Shown piece after piece: positions 23,588 to 31,852 of a stretch of 64,000 bases of DNA. The notes under the pieces are model-generated. The model ran no database searches and was not told where the DNA came from. It was given only the letters and a program-made list of their open reading frames with translations. The position numbers were made by a program, and so were the translations under genes. How positions within the stretch are numbered: the first letter of the stretch is position 1; each line of letters starts with the position of its first letter. Origin of the DNA: Megalonaias nervosa. Its lineage: Eukaryota; Mollusca; Bivalvia; Unionida; Unionidae. Location of the stretch: assembly GCA_016617855.1 (NCBI GenBank), contig JAECUM010016763.1:29326-93325 (forward strand). The letters are read 5' to 3'.

Positions 23588-23642
23588 AGCCCCGTTTTAT
23601 ATGACTCAAGCGTGGAAGCGATAGAAAACATCCCTATGACTT
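23588..23642 (-). promoter_or_regulatory. Reiterated promoter module, copy 1
   Basis: Minus strand: ATAGGGATGTTTTCTATCGC, then TTCC, about 12 bp, then a good TATA box (CATATAAAACGG, plus 23,592-23,603), then a 40-bp leader matching copy 2, then the ATG at 23,543. This is the best conserved of the three modules. Confidence 0.55.
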
Positions 23643-23811
23643 TTGTTGGATAGGAACACTATGATAGCTGATTTCATGGTGAGGGATAGAAAAAAGTCAA
23701 AGAGCATGTATAAATTGTTTTGAAAATAAACAACAGACATATTTGTTCAAAACTCAACATTTTTATTCAACAAACAATCAACAACTAACAATCCATAGAA
23801 CATCAAACAAA

Positions 23812-24400
23812 CTATTTTCGACAAGGTTGACAACGTTGTAAAATCATGTTAGATTTCCATTGATGGAAGTCATGGGGCCATTGATGTACATTACGTTTCC
23901 TAGCTAAAGACAAAAGATAGCCATAACGGTCACAAAACCATCCATCTACTTTTTCATCGTTTCTAGAAGAGTTACGATCAAAATAAGTCACTAAATGTTG
24001 TAAGGAATATCCAAAACTGTGTTGATGAAGAAAATACAGACAATATTGTACACAAACCATAGAATCTGTGCCTTGTAATTGCACATTATTGAATAGTGTA
24101 GTCTGGGCATTTCTTCTCATAAAGTCGATGATGTCGTCTTCCAAAGGTGGTAATCCAAACGATTCAAAATACTCCACACAATCATCGTAGGGAAAGTAGA
24201 CGGCTACCCAGTGAGTACCTGGGAGATGACTGTCGTCCGTGAGGATGATATAAGCTTGATGGTCTTCAGGTTTGCGATGAGGAAGTTCATCTTTAGCACA
24301 CCTGATAATATTACAAGAAGAGGTGGACGAACTGTTGTTCAAAAGATAATAAGTTCCCAGGTATCCATTTTTGTTTTTTTCTTCACAGGTAATGATAAGT
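23812..24400 (-). pseudogene. Adenain-like cysteine protease (lineage A)
   Basis: Virion maturation protease of the adenovirus/Polinton C5 type, which cuts capsid and core precursors. The 176-codon frame (24,342-23,812) shows the family order: GTHWVAVY with the catalytic His near residue 44, EYFESFG with the acidic residue near 60, LQGTDS with the oxyanion Gln near 90, and VCVQYCLYFLHQH with the nucleophile Cys near 97. The family usually has Cys-Gly after the nucleophile; here it is Cys-Val. The frame begins at TTG; an ATG near 24,390 is out of phase, so the start is frameshifted. The body is intact, so this is among the least decayed genes of the element. Confidence 0.8.
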
Positions 24401-24402
24401 CA

Positions 24403-24869
24403 TCAATTGAATTCTGACATTTGGCTTGAAAATCTCTGACAAATAACCGTTTCTTTGATTCTACTCCACTCTCTGGGACAAGAGAGCTTCGCTGCGATAG
24501 ATCTCCAGAGTAGACAATGGAGGCGACGAATGATCACGCAAGCCTTTATACCACTGATGCAACACTGCTTCTTCCGAGATGAGATCCCAAGCGTCATCCT
24601 GATAGTCATCCAATTTTTCTTCTTGATTCATCATCAGACATTTATTGTGTTACATTTGACTGCGATGATCGTTTTGACATCCATAACAATCTTTCTTGGT
24701 CAATTCCGTAATTTTATCCGAAAGGTGTTTGGCAAAACAGGACACTAAATGTTGTTCTTGTTCTGTCCATCTGTTCATCGTCTTTGTCTTGAGGTTCTGC
24801 CTCCACTTTATCCTCCCATTCCATTTCCAAAGATTCTCCACCGTTCAAAGAGGGATAGCAGTCTTCCAT
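24403..24869 (-). pseudogene. Zinc-finger protein of the Polinton capsid block (lineage A)
   Basis: The ATG at 24,869 starts an acidic N-terminus (SLEMEWEDKVEAEP). After a frameshift the text continues with QEQHLVSCFAKHLSDKITEL, a CYGCQNDHRSQ metal-binding block and, past a stop, HNKC, giving a Cys-Cys-His-His-Cys arrangement. The next segment reads AWDLISEEAVLHQWY. From memory, a C-x-x-C-x-x-x-H finger followed by a short helical region is typical of a small Polinton gene of unknown role next to the capsid gene. It lies between capsid and protease, same strand. Confidence 0.55.
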
Positions 24870-24875
24870 AGCTTC

Positions 24876-26160
24876 TAATAGTCTAGAATGACTTATCTCA
24901 AACTGTTGATTTCTATGGTATTATCGAATTCGGCATATAAGATGACGTTCACCGAATCGACACTAGCTTCTGCAAACTGAAGTTCCACACGCAGTTGATC
25001 GGATTTTATAGGGTCTAAATGTCCCTCGTCGCTGCCTTGGTCTGGAGTGAAATCAAAGGCCCACAAGGTGTAACCTCCTGCATAATCTTAGTACGAAATG
25101 CCGTGACTGTTGTTTGTTCCTAGCTATCAGGTAGCTTTGTACAGGAACAAGTACGATCTCAAGTAATTATTCTGGGCAAAGTTAGGTTCGACGGGTCTGG
25201 TACACAAGGTCTTGCCATCGCAATTGACTTCGATCTTGGAAACTCTGTAGTGTTTAAACTGAATAGTATTGGCAGTGACGGCTCGGGTGAAGGCTGCATT
25301 GCTAACGATACCAACGATTAAACGTTTGGGTACCTGTACTTGGAACAGATGATCTTCAATCTTGGATCGGAGTCCAGCGGCAATGGTGAAAGTTTTCACT
25401 TCCACGCGTCATATCGGATACCTGGCGGTCGTACTGCTCAACGTGTCACTGATGTCATTTCCGCTTTAGCTAACACTTCCACACGGCGCTTCTTAGATGA
25501 TGGTTTTGTGCTCGTTGGCATGAGCCATCAAATGGAAAGCGGTACTGTTGAGTTTCAGTCTCAGGCGGATATCCACTCCGTTCAGCAAATACTTGTACCA
25601 ATGCAAACGATCCATCAGTTCTAAACTACGTAATTGCAGGATTTTCTATCGACGGTCGTTAAAACCCACATTGTGAGGATCGTCATCTGCTGTCAGGGCT
25701 GTGTCGTTAAACTTGTCATTGCCTGCTGTATCAGGTTTCCAAACTCCGCAAGCATCCAGATGAGTGTTCTTGGCCTCTTTTCCGTATGTCAAGAGATTTT
25801 CCAGGTACGCTTGGCAAGGGTAAGTATCCATGCTACTGCTGACTAGTTTGTTATTGAAATACAAATCCACTTCACTGAACAAGGAATGCATGACATTGTT
25901 GACGGAAGCTACTCTGGCATCGGATCCTGGAACGCTGTCGTCCGTTTTGATCACTTTGACCTTCAGGTACAAGTAACTGCTATTCAGATCGATGTAATCT
26001 TCGGGCTGACCTTTGATTTCAAATTCGATGGGAGACAAATCCGTCAAAGAGGAGACGGGATGAAATTCTACACATTGGGATTCTTGCATCGTCATCATGG
26101 TGGGTGGCATGGCAAACAGATCCAGTTCCGACTTGGAACAAGGCAAGACTCTCGGTGCAT
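24876..26160 (-). pseudogene. Major capsid protein, double jelly roll, Polinton type (lineage A)
   Basis: Readable almost end to end across frames. The N-terminal part (26,146-25,646, 166 codons) has KSELDLFAMPPT, VEFHPVSSLTD, EDYIDLNSSYLYLKVKV, VNNVMHSLFSEVDLYFNNKL and YPCQAYLENLLTYGKEAK. The middle (about 25,620-25,410) has YLLNGVDIRLRLKL. The C-terminal part (25,405-24,880) has KTFTIAAGLR, NNYLRSYLFLY, YAGGYTLWAFDFTPDQ and VNVILYAEFDNTIEI. These are hallmarks of the capsid of Polinton/adintoviruses (annotated in many animal genomes as F54H12.2-like). The listed frame starts at TTG; the nearest ATG (26,160) is out of phase, so the start is also shifted. At least five breaks; inactive. Confidence 0.9.
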
Positions 26161-26215
26161 CATTTTTTCTCTCTGTTTCTGATTAATAATTAAAAATGTC
26201 TAAGTCTCGGTTGCT

Positions 26216-26626
26216 TCAGCTTTTCTTGGTCTTTCTAGTTCTGGGGATGTGAAGTCCTTTGGAGGAATGTCTTCGTGGTCGTCTCTTTCTGCCTTGTCCT
26301 TGCTGTGGCGTCAGGGAAGCAGGAATGTCTGATTCGGCAGCGTCCGAGGAATTTATAGCAGTTTCTCGTCGGCCCAAAATGTCTTTGCCAGTTTGAAGCA
26401 AGACATTTTTGCCTGCTCTCAAGAAAGCTTCTTTGCAATTTTGTTTGTCAATGATGACATTTTGGAGAAATTCTTTGCCTTGCGTCAAAGCGGCATCTTT
26501 CAAGACGTGCAGTCCCTGTGTCACCATCGGTTTCAAAACGGGAGCCACTGAACGAAAGCCCGATTTCAACATATCTCCTAAACCATGTCCTCGTTGTCGA
26601 GCGACTCCTTGGTACACAGTATACAT
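26216..26626 (-). CDS. pX-like basic core protein (lineage A), ORF intact
   Basis: 136 codons from an ATG at 26,626 with no break. The N-terminus MYTVYQGVARQRGHGLGDML and a following amphipathic helix are typical of the Polinton/adintovirus pX or pVI-like minor virion protein. The C-terminal third is very basic (RKRRPRRHS, RTRKTKK), as expected for DNA binding or membrane activity. Sits between penton-like and major capsid genes on the same strand, 14 bp from the former. The only capsid-block gene here with a fully open frame; whether it is expressed is unknown. Confidence 0.65.
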   Translation of the reverse strand: MYTVYQGVARQRGHGLGDMLKSGFRSVAPVLKPMVTQGLHVLKDAALTQGKEFLQNVIIDKQNCKEAFLRAGKNVLLQTGKDILGRRETAINSSDAAESDIPASLTPQQGQGRKRRPRRHSSKGLHIPRTRKTKKS

Positions 26627-26639
26627 GACTTACAAGTGG

Positions 26640-27498
26640 TTAGATTAATCGTTTTTGAAAATGGAGTTTAACTGTGACTTTCCCTTTGGTGAATGTAATA
26701 TTTTATCCCGGATCTCCTTTTATAGTAATGTTGACAGTGTCGAAAAACGACTTTACTGACGGGCAAATAGTGAGAATGTACAAATTCATCATCAGAATCC
26801 ACTTTGAAAGGAATGACCCGCAGTAATGGTACGGAGGTGTGTCCCACCACGTTGTACTCCACCACATCGGTGTATACAAAAATCAAATTCATTTCTACAG
26901 GGAATCAGAAATATTTCGCAAAATCCAAGTTCCCTGTAATGGCTGGTATTTCGTTTTTAATCTTGATCAACTTGGTTTCTCCACCCAAAATGTCATACAA
27001 TTCAGGACAAAATGTAATGGCCAATACTTTGTCATCCGAAAATTTGATCCGCATGCGACGAGCTATTTTGTGGTACTCGAGGGTGAGACTTTTTCTGGCT
27101 TTCTCTATGGCTTATTCAAACCGTCCTGTGAATTTGGTAGCAATCGTGTTCACCAAATATTGGGCGCTAAAATAATAGCCTGGGGAAATTTTCAACCGAT
27201 AGGTGAACCGTTTAGTTTTGGGGTCCTGTGTTTTCATAGAGTCACCTGCAGTTGCGCGTTCATCCAAGGTTTGTTGCACTTGCTCTTCATGAACTTCGAC
27301 AGTAAAGGTGTTTTGATTTTCAGTGAAATTTTTTATTTGTGTACGGTGAACCATTTCCACTAAAGCCACATCCCAATGGACTTCGTGATCCAATTGGATG
27401 GCCTGAGGTAATTTGGCCGTGAAACAGCATAACGTGTTGTTGGGAAACACATCCATGGAACTGTCACTGGGTAACGTTAAGAAAAATTGGTTATTCAT
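26640..27498 (-). pseudogene. Penton-like minor capsid protein (lineage A)
   Basis: The ATG at 27,498 starts a 128-codon frame with FFLTLPSDSSMDVFPNNT and a HWDVALVEM strand, the usual N-terminus of the Polinton single-jelly-roll penton protein, then PGYYFSAQYL near residue 110. After a stop at about 27,112 the reading continues to the 26,892-26,668 frame, with IFVYTDVVEYNVVG and VPLLRVIP, another family signature. The true C-terminus is in a third frame to about 26,640 (FTKGKVTVKLHF). Two or three stops and one or two shifts. It overlaps the upstream membrane protein by 4 bp, as in a compact viral block. Confidence 0.8.
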
Positions 27499-27914
27499 AA
27501 TTCCACAGTTCTGCTGTCCGAGGTGTCACTCGAAGTGAGAGGTGTGTCCAAAAGAGAATTGATGTTATTGTTGTTGGGGTGGTGACTGTTGGGAGAGTGA
27601 CTGACGTTAGGCCCAATACTCCCGTTGTTGTTCCCGTTAGAGAAATATTTCATGGAAGGCTTGGGAAGAAGGTAACCGATGCAGCTGCTCAGTAAAATGG
27701 TCCACAATTGTTTGTCTCCTTGTTCCAAACTCAAATTGGCAATGGCAGCACCGATGACACAATACACCTCAAAGATCTGGCACAAAAAGACAATTTGAGT
27801 TTTAGGCACACGTTCTCCACACCACACTCACAAGGGTTGCTTTTGTAGATCTTGCACAGAAGAACTGGGGGAAGGAGTAGTCACTGTGGTAGCTGAGGCT
27901 GTGTTGAAAGGCAT
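27495..27914 (-). pseudogene. Small membrane protein of the Polinton block (lineage A)
   Basis: ATG at 27,914, a Ser/Thr-rich leader, one in-frame stop after about 28 codons (near 27,830), then an open frame to 27,495. It contains a hydrophobic region (VYCVIGAAIANLSL) and a WTILLSSCIGYLLPKP segment. A short protein with hydrophobic stretches and a conserved LLPxP end next to the penton gene is common in Polintons; its role is not known. The C-terminus is Asn/Ser-rich. It starts 5 bp after the integrase stop and overlaps the penton start. Confidence 0.6.
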
Positions 27915-27919
27915 GATGG

Positions 27920-28092
27920 TCACTTCTTTTTATAGTCGATGACTTGCGAAGCGTCCATCCAAGAATCAAAGCTGGGAGGATATCCTTTTCAACGCACTTT
28001 GACTTCTTTGACACGCCTCTTTCCCACTTTTCGGGTTCTTCGTTCGAAAATGCTTTCGACGTCGTACACTTCGTCTTCTTTTTTGGTTACAT
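27920..28092 (-). pseudogene. C-terminal chromodomain of a Polinton integrase (lineage A), truncated
   Basis: Only the last 55 or so codons of the retroviral-type integrase remain. On the minus strand they read VYDVESIFERRTRKVGKR, then VKEVKVR, a stop codon where the family has Trp, then KGYPPSFDSWMDASQVIDY and a stop at 27,920-27,922. This is a chromodomain of the type found at the end of Polinton and Ginger integrases. The catalytic core is missing: the coding stretch ends at 28,092, where LTR retrotransposon sequence begins. It fixes one end of the lineage A block. Confidence 0.75.
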
Positions 28093-28117
28093 GTTCTTCA
28101 ATAACAATAACATTATA
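28093..28117 (+). repeat. Remnant (3' end) of the 5' LTR
   Basis: TTCTTCAATAACAATAACAT... matches the end of the 3' LTR at 31,828-31,852 with one deletion and one transition. The upstream 230 bp of the LTR are missing and replaced by the Polinton integrase tail. Confidence 0.7.
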
Positions 28118-28135
28118 TAGTGGCAGCGGTAGAAA
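28118..28135 (+). promoter_or_regulatory. Probable primer-binding site
   Basis: TAGTGGCAGCGGTAGAAA directly after the LTR end is close to the complement of the 3' end of tRNA-Leu (TGGTGGCAGCAGTGGG expected). The tRNA identity is tentative. Confidence 0.5.
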
Positions 28136-28163
28136 CAAAAGACTGAAATTATCAGAGCTCAAA

Positions 28164-28915
28164 ATGGCTTCATTTCAATTTACAAAACCGGGGAATTTTG
28201 ACTTTTCGAGATCTGAGACTTGGAAAAAGTGGATTCAGCGGTTTGAACGTCTTCGTCAAGCGTCTGGAGTTAGTGAAAAGGGGAAGAAATTCAAGTGAAT
28301 ACCTTGATTTACTAAATGGGAAGTGAGGCTGGTGACATTCTGTCTTCGTTCAACCTGACAGAGGTAGATCAAAAGAAGTGGAAGCCCGTGACAGATAGAT
28401 TCGAACGATATTTCATTCCAAAGAAGAATGTAATTGTTGAAAGGGCAAAATTTATCCAAGAAAACTGGATCAGTGGACAGTTTTGTTACAGCTGTCTATG
28501 TGCTAGCAGATAATTGTAATTTCGGGCCACTACATGATGAAATGATCAGATATCAACTTGTAGTTGGATTGCGTGATCCAAAATTGTCGGAAAAATTGCA
28601 GTTAGATGCAAATCTAACTCTAGAGTCTGCAGTTAGTCTAGCTCGACAAACTGAGGCTGTGAAAAAGCAACAATCAATTGTACCAGCAGCTGGAGAACGA
28701 ATGGCTGTGATAGATGCAGTAAAATCGTCTTCACTGAAATATGGGAAGCAGAAATATAAAATCTCAAAAGTTCAACAGAATAATGTCAGCAGAAAGGATG
28801 CATGAGATGTGGAAACAAAGTTAATCATTCTCGGGACCAATGTCCAGCAAAAGAAGCATAATGCCACAAGTGTAAGAGAAGGGGACAGTATGCAAAATGC
28901 TATCTGTTAAAATCA
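28164..28915 (+). pseudogene. gag: gag of the Gypsy element
   Basis: ATG at 28,164 (MASFQFTKPGNFDFS). The capsid-like region has the Gypsy gag pattern WKKWIQRFERLRQASG and, in shifted frames, VDSFVTAVYVLADNC and QLVVGLRDPKLSEKLQ. Two zinc knuckles end it (about 28,799-28,912): the first keeps three Cys and a His with one extra residue; the second reads CHKCKRRGQYAKCY with Gln in place of the His, and a stop lies between them. At least two frameshifts. Confidence 0.75.
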
Positions 28916-28959
28916 GCAGTTCGCACAATAATATCGAGAGCGGAACCTGGATTGCTAGA

Positions 28960-31510
28960 GACTATTAGCACTAAGAAGAGTCAGCCGTTGATAACGCGTG
29001 TGAGATTGAACAGTGCTTCACTTTTATTCAAGATTGATACTAGAGCTGATGTGACTCATTCCTGAGACGGATTTACGAAGGACTGGAGACCAAAAACTAT
29101 CAAAGTCTTATCGAAAACTGTATGGACCTGGAAACTCTGAACTTAAAGTGCTGCGAAAATTTACATATGAACTGGAATCGAACAATGCATTCAGTGTACA
29201 AGACATATTTGTTATAAACGGACTGAATCAGGCACTCTTGGGCAGACCCTCGATTCAGGCTCTCAAAGATTATTGAACAGGTAAATATATCCTCAGTAAA
29301 TGCCTCAGATCGAAACTCACAAAATGCTGGCAAAATTCACGCTAGATCCATAAGTTTAGATACGGATTATTGCGAAATATTCCCAAATTTGTTTCAAGGC
29401 CTAGAGAAAACAAAATGGTTCTATAAGACAATTCTGGACAAAAATGCCAAACGTTATAACATATCTACCACAAGAAAGGTTCATATCCCTTTATTGAATA
29501 AAGTTCAAGAGGAGTTGGAGAGAATGGGAAAAATCGGTGTTATTTCAAAAGTAGATGAGCCCACTGAGTGGTGCGCGGGAACGGTTGTCATTTCGAAACC
29601 AAACGGTACGGTAAGAATTTGCGTGAATCTCACTAAACTGAATGAATCTGTTAAACGAGAGAACCACCCACTACCATCAGTTGAAGAGTCCCTCGCAAAC
29701 CTAGCAGGTCCAAAGTTTTTCACCAAACTTGATGCAAACTCAGGCTTTTGGCAGATAAACCTGTCAGAAGATTCACGCCACCTTACAACTTTGATTACTC
29801 CTTTTGGTAGTTTTTATTTTAATCGCCTTCCTTTCGGAATCAGACTGAATGCTTTCAGAAAAGGATGTGAGAAACTCTAGAGCGACCTGGCGAAACACTC
29901 TGTCAAATGGACGATGTTCTTGTTTCAGGGGAAACGCAAAAACAGCATGACGAGAGACTAGAAATGGTCATGAAATCAATTCAAAATTCCTGCGTCGCTT
30001 TGAACGCTGGAAAGTTTAAATTTTCGAGCTCATCCATTAGGTTTCTTGGGCATGTTTTTAACGACAATGGTTGCCGACCTGATCCAAAAAAACGTTAAAG
30101 CTATAACTGAAATGGAAACACCGAAATCCGTAACAGATATACGACGACTTCTCGGAATGGCAAACCAGCTTTACAAATTTAGTTCAAATTTGGCAGAAAA
30201 ATCAAAATCATTACATAAGCTTTTGAAAGGTACAAAATCATGGACTTGGTCAAGAACAAGCTTTTATAGATATCAATCAAGAAATTATATCTTCACCAAC
30301 TTTAGCACATTATGATCTAAATATAGAAACAGTTGCATCTACAGATCATCTTCATTTGGGCTAGATGCTGTGCTACGGCAGAAGCACGGTAGCACTCTGA
30401 GACTGCTGGCGTTCGAATCGCGAGGTATGTCAGAAACTGAACAACGCTATGCTCAAATAGAAAAAGAGGCCCTTGCACTCATTTGGGCATGTGCACGCTT
30501 CATTAGCTTTCTAATCGGGTCACAATTCAAACTTGAAACTGAATATAAGCCATTAGTGCCTCAAATGAGCACAAAAATCTTGGGAGATTTAGCCCCTAGA
30601 ATTCAACGCTTTAGAATGCATTTGATGACATTCAACCTTTGTATAGTTCATGTTGCTGGCAAAAATCTATTAACTGCTGATGCTCTATCCAGAGCACCTT
30701 AAGTTATCAATCTGAGAGTGACAGGGAACGTCAGGCCAAAAGTAACGCCTATGTTGATTTCGTAATGCGTAATTTGCCGGCATCAAATACTCGACTTGAA
30801 CAAATAAAGTCTGAATATTGAAATGATTCGATTTGCAAACAACTTGCACAATTCTGTGAAAAAAGGGTGGCCAGAGAAATCCGCTATTGACGGAAATCTT
30901 CAATCGTACTGGGCAGATAGAGGTTAATTTACAGTTCAAAATGGTCTCTTAATGAAAGGTACACGCCTGCTTGTACCAGAATCACTTCTAAAAGAAATCC
31001 TAGAGAAAATTCACGAATGTCACTGAGTTAAATGCCGAGAACGCGCCAAAACGTCAGTTTGGTGGAAAGGACTAAGTACGCAGCTAGAACACTTGGTAAA
31101 TTCTTGCCAAAACTGCATCAAAAACTCAAGAGATCAAGCAAAACCAATGATACCAAATTAATTTCCAAGTCGACCTTGGCAATGAGTCGCATCAGACTTG
31201 TTTGAACTGAGTGGTTAAACATATCTCTTCGTCATTGATTATTTTTCACGATACATCGAAATAGCAAAATTGCAAGGCACAGGTTCAAAAGCAATTGTCA
31301 ATCATCTCAAATCAATCTTTGCGCAACACGGTATATCAGAAGTACTGGTTTCAGATAATGGTCCGCAATGCACACCAGCAATACTCAAAGAATTTGCGAT
31401 AAATTATAGATTCAGGCATATTACAAGTAGTCCAAAATATCCACAGAGCAATGGCCTCGCCGAAAGAGCTGTTCGGGAAGACTGTAAAAACCACCTGAGA
31501 GACTGAACTT
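28960..31510 (+). pseudogene. pol: pol (PR-RT-RNase H-IN) of the Gypsy element
   Basis: Protease: active site DTRAD at about 29,034-29,050, where DTGAD is required. RT: long open frame 29,389-29,880 with SKPNGTVRICVN and TKLDANSGFWQI, then CQMDDVLVSG (the catalytic DD) at 29,901-29,930. RNase H: 30,370-30,702 with KEALALIWAC and the usual end AGKNLLTADALSRAP; the DHKPL site reads EYKPL. Integrase: SDLFEL at about 31,190, SDNGPQC at about 31,350 and NGLAER at about 31,450 keep the D, D and E, but stops and a truncated C-terminus follow. Resembles the K02A2.6-like group of Gypsy pol proteins. Inactive. Confidence 0.85.
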
Positions 31511-31597
31511 GTAAACATGTAGCTGAGAATAGCTTGTTTAGAAATGCTGTCATCAGATCACATTTCGGTTTAATGTTAACATTCTCAGATGGGGAGA

Positions 31598-31852
31598 TGT
31601 AGTGTAAGACTTAATCTAATTATCTTTGAAATATCACTTCACAGTAAATGTAATCAAATATTCCACACTGGATTAGAACTGATATACACCAACATCTGCT
31701 TTATGTTATATGTTCACTAGGATTTTAGTTCCAATGGAAAAATACTTTCAGGGCAGTCTTTACTCCCCTTCCTAACTGTACCGATTTCTTGTATTTAATA
31801 AATAGTATAGAACACCTTCTGCAGTTATTCTTCAATAACAAATAACATTACA
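31598..31852 (+). repeat. 3' LTR of the Gypsy element
   Basis: Starts TGTAGTGTAAG after a purine-rich GATGGGGAGA (polypurine tract) and ends AACATTACA: 255 bp with TG/CA ends. AATAAATAG near 31,797 could be the polyadenylation signal. Confidence 0.7.

Larger units (their letters stand above)
21358..28092 (-). mobile_element. Lineage A Polinton/adintovirus-like block
   Basis: Co-oriented, tightly packed viral genes: integrase tail, membrane protein, penton, pX, capsid, zinc finger, protease, then three accessory paralogues (the last extends to 20,995). The content and order are those of a Polinton/adintovirus. No terminal inverted repeats or 6-bp target duplication could be located. The matching polymerase is probably the plus-strand fossil at 10.6-12.4 kb. 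Confidence 0.75.
28093..31852 (+). mobile_element. Ty3/Gypsy LTR retrotransposon with truncated 5' LTR
   Basis: A nearly full-length element in the order gag, protease, RT, RNase H, integrase, 3' LTR. The 3' LTR is 31,598-31,852 (TG...CA). Its last 26 bp (ATTCTTCAATAACAAATAAC...) recur with few changes at 28,093-28,117, the only trace of the 5' LTR. A primer-binding-site-like stretch follows, then gag. All ORFs are broken, so it is inactive. Confidence 0.85.

Noticed and set aside
25340..25624. 94-codon plus-strand frame and other plus frames in 24.4-27.4 kb
   Set aside because: Shadows of the minus-strand capsid, penton and protease genes, whose family motifs are clear.
28093..31852. Target-site duplication of the Gypsy element
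   Set aside because: The 5' LTR start is missing, so no duplication can be compared with the TACAC after the 3' LTR.
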